Shown here: piece by piece, positions 1 through 10,456 of the stretch | How the letters are laid out: each line of letters starts with the position of its first letter | Numbering within the stretch: position 1 is the first letter of the stretch | Origin: Ruixingdingia sedimenti | GTDB lineage: Bacteria; Pseudomonadota; Alphaproteobacteria; Rhodobacterales; Rhodobacteraceae | NCBI RefSeq assembly: GCF_031432425.1 | Contig: NZ_JAVKPH010000007.1 | Location: 1-64,000 of the forward strand | DNA length: 64,000 nucleotides | Reading direction: 5' to 3' | Position numbers and translations under genes: made by a program | The notes under the pieces: model-generated | Databases searched by the model: none | What the model was told of the DNA's origin: nothing | What the model saw: only the letters and a program-made list of their open reading frames with translations

Positions 1-126
1 AGCAGCATCTCAACCGCACCCGCCTTCCAGCTACCGTTCCGAACCACCGTCCGTCTCGGTGAAGCGGTATCTAGGCCCAGTTCAGATGAAGGGCAAGAGG
101 GAAAGTTCATCGAAACGTCACTTTTC

Positions 127-158
127 TTGAAAATCATTATTTTTCAATAGATTGAAAA
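127..158. promoter_or_regulatory. Overlapping A/T-rich palindromes near the left edge
   Basis: TTGAAAA occurs at 127-133, its complement TTTTCAA at 141-147, and a perfect 8+8 palindrome (TTTTCAAT-AG-ATTGAAAA) covers 141-158. The site lies in the 205 bp between the end of msrQ and the window edge. It could be an operator for a gene to the left, or a hairpin at the 3' end of the msrPQ transcript. The layout loosely recalls Fur-type boxes, but the family is not assigned. No gene is supported in 1-205. Confidence 0.35.
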
Positions 159-205
159 CACGAGAACCTGCGCGTCGGCAGCGTCTTCCGCCGCCTGCCC
201 CGGCG

Positions 206-814
206 TCACCCCCGCCGCGGGCCGAATCTGGCCAGCCTCAACCCCAGAATCACGGCCAGAATCACCAGATAGACCATCGGTTCGGGCGGCCAGCTCTTGA
301 CCACCATCAGGAAATGCACCCCGCCCGCCAGCGCCGCGGGCCAGGCCAGCCGGTGCAGCCGCCGCCAGGCTGCGGCCCCCATCGCCCGGATCGCCGCATC
401 GTTCGAGGTCAGCGCCAGCGGCAGCATCATCGCCAGCCCCGCCATGCCGATGATGATATAGGGACGCCGGGTCAGGTCGCGCGCGATTTCCGGCCAGCGC
501 AACTGCATGTCCAGAAACAGCCAGACCGCCAGATGCAGCACGATATAGGCAAAGGCCGTCAGCCCCATCGCCCGGCGCCAGCGGATCAGGCTGATCCCCG
601 TCAGCCGCCGCAGCGGCGTCACCGCCAGCGTCCCCAGCAGGAACTGCAACCCGTGCAGGCCGAGCGTGTGTTCCAGTTCCTTCACCGGATTGGCGCCCAG
701 ATCGCCGGTGAAGCCGCGCATCACCAGCCAGCACAGCGGCAACGCCCCCAGCACATAGGCCACCCAGCCCGGCACCGGCCGCAGCGCCGCATTCACCCTG
801 CGCGCGACATCCAT
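206..814 (-). CDS. msrQ: MsrQ, heme-binding membrane subunit of the MsrPQ methionine sulfoxide reductase
   Basis: This 202-residue integral membrane protein has about six hydrophobic segments of the ferric-reductase-like family. Conserved histidines sit in HTLGLHGLQF, YIVLHLAVW and the C-terminal GGVHF motif, as expected of heme ligands. MsrQ passes electrons from the respiratory chain or a flavin reductase to periplasmic MsrP for repair of oxidised methionine in envelope proteins. The ATG at 814 shares one base with the msrP stop (TGATG), so the two are translationally coupled. An upstream in-frame extension overlaps msrP and is not used. Length is normal for the family. Confidence 0.93.
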   Translation of the reverse strand: MDVARRVNAALRPVPGWVAYVLGALPLCWLVMRGFTGDLGANPVKELEHTLGLHGLQFLLGTLAVTPLRRLTGISLIRWRRAMGLTAFAYIVLHLAVWLFLDMQLRWPEIARDLTRRPYIIIGMAGLAMMLPLALTSNDAAIRAMGAAAWRRLHRLAWPAALAGGVHFLMVVKSWPPEPMVYLVILAVILGLRLARFGPRRG

Positions 815-1722
815 CAGTAGAACTTCGCCAGATCCATCCCGGCGTAGAGGCCCGCGACCTCTTCGCCATAGCCGTTGAACATCAGCGTATCGCGCCGCTT
901 GGCGAAAAAGCCGTCGCCGATGCGCTGTTCGCTCGCCTGGCTCCAGCGCGGGTGATCGACCTGCGGGTTCACGTTGGAATAGAACCCGTATTCGCGCGGG
1001 TTCTGGATGTTCCAGCTGGTGGGCGGCTCGTCCGCCACCAGCGAGATCCGCACGATCGACTTGATCGACTTGAACCCGTATTTCCACGGCACCACCAGCC
1101 GCAGCGGCGCGCCGTTCTGGTTCAGCAGGGGTTCGTCATAGATCCCGGTGGCGAGGATGGTCAGCGGGTGCATCGCCTCGTCCAGCCGCAGCCCCTCGAC
1201 ATAGGGCCAGTCGAGTACGGGGATGCCGACGCCCGGCATCTCCTCGGGGCGCAAGAGGGTCTGGAAGGCCACGTATTTCGCCGCCGGCTGTACGCCGACA
1301 CGGGTCAGCAGGCCCGCAAGTTCGAACCCCGTCCAGGGGATCACCATGCTCCACCCCTCGACACAGCGCATGCGGTAGATGCGTTCCTCCTGCGGCTGGC
1401 CTTTCAGCACATCGGCAAGGTCATAGGTGCCGGGGCGGTCCACCAGCCCGTCGATCGTCACCGCCCAGGGGTCGATGGTCATCCGGCCCGCGCGGCGCGA
1501 GGGGTCGGCCTTGTCCATCCCGAATTCGTAGAAATTGTTGTAGGTGGTGATGTCCTTGAGATCCGTCAGCGGCTCGTCGGTCGAAAACCGGCTTTCCGCG
1601 CGCCCCGCGCCCGCGGTGGCGGCCAGCGCCCCCGCCCCGGCGATCAGCGCGCGGCGGCTCAGGTACAGATGCCGGGGTGTCACCTCGGCCCGGGTGGGAT
1701 CGGTCTTGCTCGGGCGGCGCAT
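814..1722 (-). CDS. msrP: MsrP, periplasmic molybdopterin methionine sulfoxide reductase
   Basis: This 302-residue protein is the catalytic subunit of MsrPQ (formerly YedY). The N-terminus carries a twin-arginine signal (SRRALIAGAGALA, about residues 23-35), so it is exported folded with its Mo cofactor. The YRMRCVEGWSMVIPW stretch holds the cysteine that ligates molybdenum in sulfite-oxidase-fold enzymes. It reduces methionine-S- and R-oxides in periplasmic proteins. The start at 1722 is preceded by an AAGGAG ribosome site, and longer versions of the frame have no such signal. It is first in an msrP-msrQ operon, with an A/T-rich promoter region between it and the divergent DUF302 gene. Confidence 0.95.
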   Translation of the reverse strand: MRRPSKTDPTRAEVTPRHLYLSRRALIAGAGALAATAGAGRAESRFSTDEPLTDLKDITTYNNFYEFGMDKADPSRRAGRMTIDPWAVTIDGLVDRPGTYDLADVLKGQPQEERIYRMRCVEGWSMVIPWTGFELAGLLTRVGVQPAAKYVAFQTLLRPEEMPGVGIPVLDWPYVEGLRLDEAMHPLTILATGIYDEPLLNQNGAPLRLVVPWKYGFKSIKSIVRISLVADEPPTSWNIQNPREYGFYSNVNPQVDHPRWSQASEQRIGDGFFAKRRDTLMFNGYGEEVAGLYAGMDLAKFY

Positions 1723-1890
1723 CGCGTTCTCCTTCGCTGTCGGGGGCAGTATACGCCCGAATTCCGCCGCTGCGCATCCCATCGCCGGTTTGTGATGCAA
1801 GATATATGAACATACGCATGCGTAGATATTCTTCTGGGCAAGGCAGACAAGCCAAGGCATGCTGGCCCCATGGCTGACACGGAGGAAACC

Positions 1891-2337
1891 ATGCCCCATC
1901 CCCTCATCCCCGCCGCCGCGCTTGCGGTTTTCGCGCTTGCCCTGCCGGCGGCGGCCGACACGCTCGTCACCCGCACCGTCGAGGGCAGTTTCGACGAGAT
2001 CGCCTTCGCGGTGGAAAACGCGATCCTGGAAAAGGGGCTGGTGATCGACAGCGTAAGCCATGTGGGCGACATGCTGGAACGGACCAAGGCCGATGTCGGC
2101 GCCACCGCCACCATCTTCACCAAGGCCGATGTGTTTCAGTTCTGCTCTGCCACCGTCAGCCGCAAGGTGATGGAGGCCGATCCGATGAACATCGCCTTCT
2201 GCCCCTACGGCATCTATGTCTACGAACTGCCCGAGACGCCCGGCCAGATCGGCGTCGCACATCGCGAATATCCCGAGGGCCCGATGCAGGAGGTACAGGC
2301 CCTGCTGGCCGACATCGTGGAAACCGCGCTGAAATAG
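1891..2337 (+). CDS. DUF302 family exported protein
   Basis: A 148-residue protein with an N-terminal signal peptide (hydrophobic ALAVFALALPAAA, cleavage near residue 22) followed by a DUF302-like domain: an SFDEIAFAVENAILEKGL helix, VGDMLERT, and the FCSATVSRKVMEADP / FCPYGIYVYEL core. The biochemical role of DUF302 proteins is not established. The start at 1891 was chosen because GGAGGAAACC precedes it directly. An earlier in-frame ATG at 1870 lacks a ribosome site and would bury the signal peptide. It is divergent from msrP and convergent with clpB. Confidence 0.8.
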   Translation: MPHPLIPAAALAVFALALPAAADTLVTRTVEGSFDEIAFAVENAILEKGLVIDSVSHVGDMLERTKADVGATATIFTKADVFQFCSATVSRKVMEADPMNIAFCPYGIYVYELPETPGQIGVAHREYPEGPMQEVQALLADIVETALK

Positions 2338-2343
2338 ACGAAA

Positions 2344-2369
2344 GGCCGGGGCGATCCCCCGCCCCGGCC
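2344..2369. terminator. Bidirectional hairpin between DUF302 gene and clpB
   Basis: A perfect 10-bp stem (GGCCGGGGCG / CGCCCCGGCC, loop ATCCCC) sits in the 58-bp gap between two convergent stop codons. There is little U-tract, as is common in high-GC alphaproteobacteria. Confidence 0.65.
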
Positions 2370-2395
2370 CGATTCGAACGGCCCGCACCGACAGA

Positions 2396-5011
<2,616 letters not shown>

Positions 5012-5059
5012 CGGTCTCTCCCTTTCCCAAGCGCCGCACCCGCCCGCCCGGTTTCCGGC

Positions 5060-5088
5060 ACGGGGCCTGACGGCCTCGAAGTTCAGGT
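5060..5088 (-). promoter_or_regulatory. Heat-shock (RpoH)-like promoter of clpB
   Basis: On the minus strand CCTGAA (5082-5087) is followed after 16 nt by CCCCGT (5060-5065), close to the sigma-32 pattern CTTGAA/CCCCAT. It lies about 50 nt upstream of the clpB start. Family knowledge (clpB is a classical RpoH target) supports the reading; the match itself is imperfect. Confidence 0.4.
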
Positions 5089-5165
5089 AAGGGCGTTCGG
5101 CGAAAATGCAACACCCCGGGGACCGGGATTCCGCGGCATTTCGGCACCGGGAAGGCGAGGCCGCG

Positions 5166-5187
5166 AAGGGCGGCTTTCGCCGCCCTT
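5166..5187 (-). terminator. Hairpin downstream of zinT
   Basis: Perfect 9-bp stem AAGGGCGGC / GCCGCCCTT with loop TTTC, 30 nt beyond the zinT stop and upstream of the clpB promoter. It would separate the two minus-strand units. Confidence 0.6.
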
Positions 5188-5216
5188 GGGCCGGATGTCG
5201 GGGCAGGCGCCGGAAA

Positions 5217-5879
5217 TCAGTGCGCCAGCATTTCATGAACGACGTCTTCGGCGCTCATGGCGGCTGGATAATAGGTCGGCCAGTTCGTGACCTCGTTCAA
5301 CAACGCCGCACGGTCGTCACCCCAATAGAGGTGATAATGCCCCGCCTTGACCGGCGCGATGGCATGGTCGCTGAACTGGATGAAACCGGGCGCCGCAGCA
5401 TCGCCCCCCGTCTTCCTGAAGATATAGCGCACGCCGCGATTGCCCTTTTCATAGGTCAGGATCTCGTGCCCGTCGCTGGCGTAATGCCCGTGCACGGCGG
5501 TACCCTCGCTGTGGAACGTCACCTCGTCGCCGTCGATCACGATGCGGTCGACATCGGTTCTGTAGCCGACGTCATAATAGGCGCGGTATTCCGCGGCGGA
5601 TTTGTCGCCATGTTCGGCCTTGTGCGCCATCACCGGGTCCAGCGCGCCGCTTTGCAGCAGCGGATAGACCGACTGCCAGTCGCCGGCCCAATCCGCCAGC
5701 GGGCGCGCGGCCACTTGGGCATCCTCGAAGTAGCCGTCATAGACCGACTTTTCGGCTTGGGCGTGACCATGGGAATGGCTGTGGCCATGCCCATGGTCAT
5801 GCGCCTTCTCTGCCAGCGCCGGCCCCGTGGCGAACAGCGTCGCCCCGACAAGCGCCGCCCCGATCCGGTTTGCCATCAT
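5217..5879 (-). CDS. zinT: ZinT family periplasmic zinc/cadmium-binding protein
   Basis: This 220-residue protein has a signal peptide (about residues 1-23), a histidine-rich metal-capture loop (HDHGHGHSHSHGH, about 27-39) and a ZinT/YodA lipocalin-like domain. Its conserved histidines appear in HSEGTAVHGHY, FSDHAIAP and GHYHLYWGDD. ZinT binds zinc in the periplasm and helps feed ZnuABC during zinc starvation. The start is MM at 5879, eight bases after an AAGGAG site. A Zur-type palindrome lies 22 nt upstream of the start, so zinc-dependent repression is likely. No znu genes are adjacent. Confidence 0.92.
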   Translation of the reverse strand: MMANRIGAALVGATLFATGPALAEKAHDHGHGHSHSHGHAQAEKSVYDGYFEDAQVAARPLADWAGDWQSVYPLLQSGALDPVMAHKAEHGDKSAAEYRAYYDVGYRTDVDRIVIDGDEVTFHSEGTAVHGHYASDGHEILTYEKGNRGVRYIFRKTGGDAAAPGFIQFSDHAIAPVKAGHYHLYWGDDRAALLNEVTNWPTYYPAAMSAEDVVHEMLAH

Positions 5880-5900
5880 CTCATGTACTCCTTTTGCAAT

Positions 5901-5913
5901 GTTATATCATAAC
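5901..5913 (-). promoter_or_regulatory. Zur-type operator upstream of zinT
   Basis: The sequence GTTATATCATAAC is a palindrome (GTTAT-ATC-ATAAC) matching the core of the proteobacterial Zur box (GTTATA-N-TATAAC). It sits 22 nt upstream of the zinT start codon, where a bound repressor would block transcription. Confidence 0.7.
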
Positions 5914-6022
5914 TCTTCCACTACATGAGCAGGATCAGCACCGCAAGTGCCCTCTGTTCAGGGAATATGCCTCCAGCCCCCGGACGGGCCGGAGGAGCAA
6001 TGCCGATGACGCTCTGCGCTGG

Positions 6023-6790
6023 CTATTTCTTCGGCGTCAGCAGCACCTTGGGCCGCACCTCTTCGGCCGCCTTGAACAGCGCGAAGGTCTGGTTGACATA
6101 GTTCACCGCGCCCGAGATGTGGTCCATATAGGCCGTCAGTTCCGGCGTGCGCTCCGCCTCGACCAGTTGCACCGGGCGGTCGGGGCCGTCGCCCTCGAAC
6201 TGGCAATAGAACAGCGGCTCGCCGCGTTTCAGCACGATGTCCTTCTGCGGCTCGTGCCACTCGAACGCCCACATCAGCGGCCGCGGCCAGACATTCACCG
6301 GAAACCGCCCGCCAAAGATCGTGCCGGGCAGCGGATCGGGGCGGTAATGGGCGAAACAGCCCAGTTGCGTCAGATACACCACCTCGTCCGCGATGAAGCA
6401 GTAGGGCAGCGACAGCTGGATCGTCGGCCGGTCGGGGTAACGCCATTCCACCTCGCTGACCAAGGTCAGCACCTCGCCCAGTTTCGACCCGCGCACCGCC
6501 GACGCGATCCCCGCGCGGTTGATCAGATGCGGCTTGCCCTTGTCGTCGCGGCCGAAACCGATGTGGATGTCGAACGGGCATTTCACCATGAAATAGCGGC
6601 TTTCCATCTGGATCACCGCCGGGCAGCGCGCGGCCGATTTCGCATGCGCGCGGTTGGTCTGGCGGAACATCACCCGTTCCGGCGGATCATAAAGCACGCC
6701 ACCCTTGTCCGTGGTGCGGAACCAGCCCACCGTGATCGGGCCCGCCTTGGGGTCTTCCGGTCCGCGGGTCAGGTTGATCGAAATGTCCAT
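6023..6790 (-). CDS. Conserved hypothetical protein, cytoplasmic
   Basis: A 255-residue soluble protein without signal peptide or membrane segment, not recognised as a characterised family. It is rich in aromatic residues and contains MVKCPFDIHIGFGRDD, SLPYCFIADEVVYL, an FPVNVWPRPLMWAFEW strand pair and KRGEPLFYCQFE, which suggests a beta-rich domain. The start at 6790 opens MDISINLTRGP. The much longer frame running antisense through pyrF is spurious. It is transcribed divergently from pyrF over a 123-bp gap and has no obvious functional neighbour. Confidence 0.75.
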   Translation of the reverse strand: MDISINLTRGPEDPKAGPITVGWFRTTDKGGVLYDPPERVMFRQTNRAHAKSAARCPAVIQMESRYFMVKCPFDIHIGFGRDDKGKPHLINRAGIASAVRGSKLGEVLTLVSEVEWRYPDRPTIQLSLPYCFIADEVVYLTQLGCFAHYRPDPLPGTIFGGRFPVNVWPRPLMWAFEWHEPQKDIVLKRGEPLFYCQFEGDGPDRPVQLVEAERTPELTAYMDHISGAVNYVNQTFALFKAAEEVRPKVLLTPKK

Positions 6791-6913
6791 GCTGCAATCC
6801 TCTTGGCCTCGGGCGCATGCTGGAAAATCGCCCCGCCCGCGTCCAGCGGTTTTTCGCCCCTTCGCTGCGGCACATGTTCCTGTTAAGGCACCCTGAAGCC
6901 GATGGAGACCGCC

Positions 6914-7621
6914 ATGACCCACCCCGCCGATGACCGCCTGATCGTTGCCCTGGACGTGCCGAACGTGGTCGCGGGGCTGGACCTTGCGGGCCGTATCGGG
7001 GATGCGGTGTCCTTCTACAAGATCGGGCTCGGCATGCTCACCTCGGGCGGCTTCGCGCTGGCCAACGAGTTGAAGCAGGAACAGGGCAAGCGCGTGTTCC
7101 TCGACCTCAAGCTGTTCGACATCGGCGCGACGATCGAGGCCGCGGTGCGCGGCATCGCGCGGCACGACCTCGACTTCCTCACCGTCCACGGCGACCCGCA
7201 GGTGGTGCGCGCGGCGGCAGAGGGGCGGGCGGGCAGCGGGCTCAAGGTGCTGGCGGTGACGGTGCTGACCTCGCTCGACCGGGCCGATCTGGACGCGAAC
7301 CTGATCCGCCCCGGCGACATCCACGAAATCACCCGCGACCGCGCCGCCCGCGCGCTGGAGGCCGGGGCCGATGGCGTCATCGCCTCGCCGCAGGAGGCCG
7401 CGATGATCCGCGCCCTGCCGCAGGCGGCGGGCAAGCTGATCGTCACCCCCGGCATCCGCCCCGCCGGCGCCGCCACGGGCGACCAGAAACGCATCGCCAC
7501 CCCCGCACAGGCCATCGCCGACGGCGCCGACCATATCGTCGTGGGCCGCCCCGTCTGGCAGGCCGCCGACCCGCGCGCGGCGGCGCAGGCGATCCTGAAC
7601 GGCCTGCCCCGCCGGGGCTGA
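6914..7621 (+). CDS. pyrF: Orotidine 5'-phosphate decarboxylase
   Basis: This 235-residue TIM-barrel enzyme catalyses the last step of UMP synthesis (OMP to UMP + CO2). The family signature FLDLKLFDIG gives the DxKxxD catalytic array. The N-terminus RLIVALDVP and the phosphate-binding VTPGIRPAG plus DHIVVGRPVW segments are also present. The start at 6914 follows GGAG at 6904; an in-frame ATG at 6902 would add four residues and cannot be excluded. It is a single gene here. Confidence 0.96.
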   Translation: MTHPADDRLIVALDVPNVVAGLDLAGRIGDAVSFYKIGLGMLTSGGFALANELKQEQGKRVFLDLKLFDIGATIEAAVRGIARHDLDFLTVHGDPQVVRAAAEGRAGSGLKVLAVTVLTSLDRADLDANLIRPGDIHEITRDRAARALEAGADGVIASPQEAAMIRALPQAAGKLIVTPGIRPAGAATGDQKRIATPAQAIADGADHIVVGRPVWQAADPRAAAQAILNGLPRRG

Positions 7622-7669
7622 GCCACAGGCGAAAGCCGTAGCCGCCATCGGCCACGGCTCCGGTTCCCC

Positions 7670-7697
7670 TTGCGGCCGGTCTAACGCATGTTAGGCT
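7670..7697 (+). promoter_or_regulatory. Putative sigma-70 promoter of the nitroreductase gene
   Basis: TTGCGG (7670-7675), 16-bp spacer, TAGGCT (7692-7697). The -10 overlaps an inverted repeat CTAAC-GCAT-GTTAG (7681-7694) that may be an operator. The same hexamer pair and spacing recur before the M16 protease gene at 42516. Confidence 0.45.
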
Positions 7698-7722
7698 GCG
7701 GCCGACCTTGAGGGAACCGCCG

Positions 7723-8421
7723 ATGACCGACGCCGCACAGACGCAACCCGAAACCGACGCCGATGTGGTCCACCGCCTGCTGGCCGAACGGTTCAGCTGC
7801 CGCGGTTTCCGCCCCGATCCGGTGCCCGACGCGGTGATCCGGTCCATCATGGATTCCGCCCGCCTCACCGCGTCCTGGTGCAACACGCAGCCGTGGCAGT
7901 TGATCGTCACCCGCCCCGGCACCACCGAACCCTTCGCCGCGGCCCTGACGGCAGAGGCCAGACGATCCCCCGCCATCGATTCCGACCTGCCCTTCCCCGC
8001 CGAATACCGCAACGAATTCCTCGCCCGCCGCCGCGCCGCGGGCTTCGCGCTCTACGAGGCCGTGGGCATCGCCCGCGGCGACCACGAGGCGCGCACCTGT
8101 CAGGCGCTGGAAAACTTCCGCTTCTTCGGCGCCCCGCATGTGGCCATCGTGACGACGCCCGCCGAACTTGGCCCCTATGGCGCGGTGGATTGCGGGGGGT
8201 TCGTGTCGTCCTTCCTGCTGGCGGCGCAGGCGCATGGGGTGGCGACGATCCCGCAGGCCGCGCTGGCCCAGCATTCGACCTTCATCCGCACCTATTTCCA
8301 GATCCCCGAGGGGCGGCAGGTCCTGTGCGGGATCTCCTTCGGCTATGCCGACAGGGCGCATCCGGCCAATGGTTTCCGCACCACCCGCGCGGATACCGCC
8401 GACATTTTCCGCTTCGCCTGA
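7723..8421 (+). CDS. Nitroreductase family FMN-dependent oxidoreductase
   Basis: A 232-residue protein of the NfsB/FRase I fold. The N-terminal RFSCRGFRPDPVP (RS-R motif binding the FMN phosphate), SWCNTQPWQLIV and the C-terminal GISFGYAD/HPANGFRTTR motifs are typical. Such enzymes reduce nitro groups, quinones or enones with NAD(P)H; the physiological substrate is unknown. The start at 7723 was preferred to an upstream in-frame TTG. It is followed 14 nt later by an enoyl-CoA hydratase gene and probably cotranscribed with it. Confidence 0.85.
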   Translation: MTDAAQTQPETDADVVHRLLAERFSCRGFRPDPVPDAVIRSIMDSARLTASWCNTQPWQLIVTRPGTTEPFAAALTAEARRSPAIDSDLPFPAEYRNEFLARRRAAGFALYEAVGIARGDHEARTCQALENFRFFGAPHVAIVTTPAELGPYGAVDCGGFVSSFLLAAQAHGVATIPQAALAQHSTFIRTYFQIPEGRQVLCGISFGYADRAHPANGFRTTRADTADIFRFA

Positions 8422-8435
8422 CCGCCGGGGGCCCG

Positions 8436-9200
8436 ATGACCGATACCGTTCTTGTCACCGATCTGGAAACCGGCGTGCGGCTGGTGACGATCGACCGCCC
8501 CGCGCGGCTCAACGCGCTGGACGGCGCGACGCTGGCCGCGCTGCACGATGCCATCGCCACCGCGACCGACACCACCCGGGTGATCGTGATCCGCGGCACG
8601 GGGCGCGCCTTCTGCGCCGGCAACGACCTGAAATGGCTGGCCAGCGGCGTGCTGGACGACCTGGCCGCCCATATGCGCCATCAGGATCTGATGCAAAGGA
8701 CGTGGGAAATGATCGGCGCCGCCCCGCAGGTGGTGATCGCCAGCGTCAACGGCCTCGCGCTCGCCGGCGGGTTCGAACTCGCGCTTGCCTGCGACATCAT
8801 CGTGGCCGATGCGGCGGCAGAAATGGGCGACGAACACCTGCGCAAGAACCTGCTGCCCTCGGGCGGCAGCACACAGCGCCTGCCGCGCAAGATCGGGCAG
8901 GCGCGGGCGATGTACTACCTGCTGACCGGCCGCCGCATGACGGGGGCGGAGGCGGAACGCATCGGCCTTGCCGCCCTCGCCGTGCCGGGGGACCGGCTGG
9001 AAGAGGAAACCCTTGCCCTGGCCACCGAAATCGCCCGCACCGACCGCCACGCGCTGGCGGCGATGAAGGCGACCGTCCGCCGCGGCCTGGAACTGCCGCT
9101 GTCAGAGGGCTTGGGACTGGAACGCTGGATGCAATACCGCTATCGCAACGACTCCCCGGCACTGGTCGCCGCGGTCAAGGGCTTTGCGGGCAAGGGCTGA
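8436..9200 (+). CDS. Enoyl-CoA hydratase/isomerase family protein
   Basis: A 254-residue crotonase-fold protein. FCAGNDLKWL and NGLALAGGFELALACD give the two oxyanion-hole segments, and GDEHLRKNLLPSGGSTQRL covers the region of the catalytic glutamate. Likely a CoA-ester hydratase or isomerase in acyl or aromatic degradation; the exact substrate cannot be told from sequence. The start ATG at 8436 lies 14 nt after the nitroreductase stop, suggesting a two-gene operon. It is convergent with nfeD. Confidence 0.85.
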   Translation: MTDTVLVTDLETGVRLVTIDRPARLNALDGATLAALHDAIATATDTTRVIVIRGTGRAFCAGNDLKWLASGVLDDLAAHMRHQDLMQRTWEMIGAAPQVVIASVNGLALAGGFELALACDIIVADAAAEMGDEHLRKNLLPSGGSTQRLPRKIGQARAMYYLLTGRRMTGAEAERIGLAALAVPGDRLEEETLALATEIARTDRHALAAMKATVRRGLELPLSEGLGLERWMQYRYRNDSPALVAAVKGFAGKG

Positions 9201-9210
9201 GTACGGCCGC

Positions 9211-9483
9211 TCAGTTCTCGTTGATATCCCGGTCGATGCGCTTGACCTGCCCCGCCCGCTGGCCGAGCGCGGCGCGGAAGGCGAGCCAGGCCAGCACCGA
9301 CAGCACCGCAAAGACCAGCAGCAGCATCGGGAACGATCCGCCCAGAATGCCCAGCCACAGCAGGCCGCCCGTCACCACGGCCCCGGCGGCGAAGCCGAGG
9401 AACACATAGCCGGGCGCGAACAGTTCCAGTATCCCGAGCCCGACGCCCGCCACCATCCACACCCACCACGCCTGCCAGATCAT
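9211..9483 (-). CDS. NfeD family membrane protein
   Basis: A short 90-residue NfeD protein with three closely spaced hydrophobic segments (IWQAWWVWMVAGVGLGILEL, FLGFAAGAVVTGGLLWL, MLLLVFAVLSVLAWLAF) and a basic tail. It lacks the extra OB-fold of long NfeD proteins. NfeD partners are usually encoded beside stomatin/SPFH proteins, as here: its ATG overlaps the stomatin stop by 4 nt (ATGA). Probably acts in membrane microdomain organisation or quality control. Confidence 0.85.
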   Translation of the reverse strand: MIWQAWWVWMVAGVGLGILELFAPGYVFLGFAAGAVVTGGLLWLGILGGSFPMLLLVFAVLSVLAWLAFRAALGQRAGQVKRIDRDINEN

Positions 9484-10358
9484 TCCCCGCGCCCCTTCAA
9501 CAGCCTGAACGCATCGCCAAAGGCATCCAGCGCCGCGGCGGGCAACAGCACCACCTGCTTGCCCTGCCCCTTGCCGACCGCGGCCAGCGCCTCCACCTGT
9601 TTCAGCGCCACCTGATACTGCGCGGCCTCCAGCCCGTTTTCCTTGATCGCGGCGGCGATGGCGATGGTGGCATAGGCTTCGGCATCGGCCAGCACGCGCT
9701 TGGCCTTGGCCAGTTGCTCGGCCGCATACAATTCGCCATCCGCCGCCAGTTCCACCGCGCGGCGCTTGCCTTCGGCCTCTGTTACCAGCGCGCGGCGGGC
9801 GCGTTCGGCGTTCAGCTGTTGCAGCATCGCGGCGCGGGTGGCCTCGTCGAGGTTCACGTCGAGGATTTCCGCCCGCGTCACCTCGATCCCCCAGTCGTCC
9901 ACCACATTGGCAAGGCTGTCGCGGATCCGCTCGATCAGCCGGGCGCGGTTCGACTGCACCTCGTCCAGTTCCATCGCGCCGATTTCGGCCCGCACGATCC
10001 CCGCTACGGTGGTGGCGATGGCGGCATCGACATCGCGGATGCGGTAGACGGTCTTTTCCGGTTCGGTGATGCGGTAGAACACGCTGGTTTCCACCTGCAC
10101 CAGCACGTTGTCGGCGGTGATGGCGTCCTGCCGGCTGTTGGGCAACTGGCGTTCCAGAACCGAGATGCGGTGCTTCACCGTGTCGATGAAGGGCACGATC
10201 AGGTTGATCCCCGGCCCCAGCACCGCGCGCAGGCGGCCAAACCGTTCGACCACGTATTTTTCTGACTGCGGCACGATCCGCACGCCCAGAAACACGGCGA
10301 GGATGAGGAATGCCGCGATCGCCAGATAGACCGCATTGCCGCCGACGAACTCTTCCAT
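9480..10358 (-). CDS. SPFH/stomatin family membrane protein (QmcA-like)
   Basis: This 292-residue protein has one N-terminal membrane anchor (AIAAFLILAVFLGVRIV, about residues 12-28) followed by a Band 7/SPFH domain (EKYVVERFGR, GPGINLIVPFID, QVETSVFYRI, LRDSLANVVDDWGIEV) and an alanine-rich coiled coil (about 185-260). It is a paraslipin/QmcA relative forming large oligomers with NfeD and possibly FtsH. The start at 10358 follows a GGAGG site. Forms a two-gene operon with the NfeD gene. Confidence 0.88.
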   Translation of the reverse strand: MEEFVGGNAVYLAIAAFLILAVFLGVRIVPQSEKYVVERFGRLRAVLGPGINLIVPFIDTVKHRISVLERQLPNSRQDAITADNVLVQVETSVFYRITEPEKTVYRIRDVDAAIATTVAGIVRAEIGAMELDEVQSNRARLIERIRDSLANVVDDWGIEVTRAEILDVNLDEATRAAMLQQLNAERARRALVTEAEGKRRAVELAADGELYAAEQLAKAKRVLADAEAYATIAIAAAIKENGLEAAQYQVALKQVEALAAVGKGQGKQVVLLPAAALDAFGDAFRLLKGRGE

Positions 10359-10424
10359 GACGCCCTCCGCTTTGCGCCACACTGCCCCGGCGGCAAGGGG
10401 CGCGCAATAGCGGGCAGCGGCAAC

Positions 10425-10450
10425 GCAGGCCGGGGCAGGCCCCGGCCTGC
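10425..10450 (-). terminator. Terminator hairpin of the dpp-sseA-metC operon
   Basis: A perfect 12-bp inverted repeat GCAGGCCGGGGC / GCCCCGGCCTGC with a 2-nt centre, immediately downstream of the last operon gene (stop at 10457) and upstream of the stomatin start. Confidence 0.65.
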
Positions 10451-10456
10451 GGGATG

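Noticed and set aside
1..126. 5' end of a minus-strand gene at the left edge (ATG at 7-9)
   Set aside because: Only three codons would be visible; a start codon alone is not enough support.
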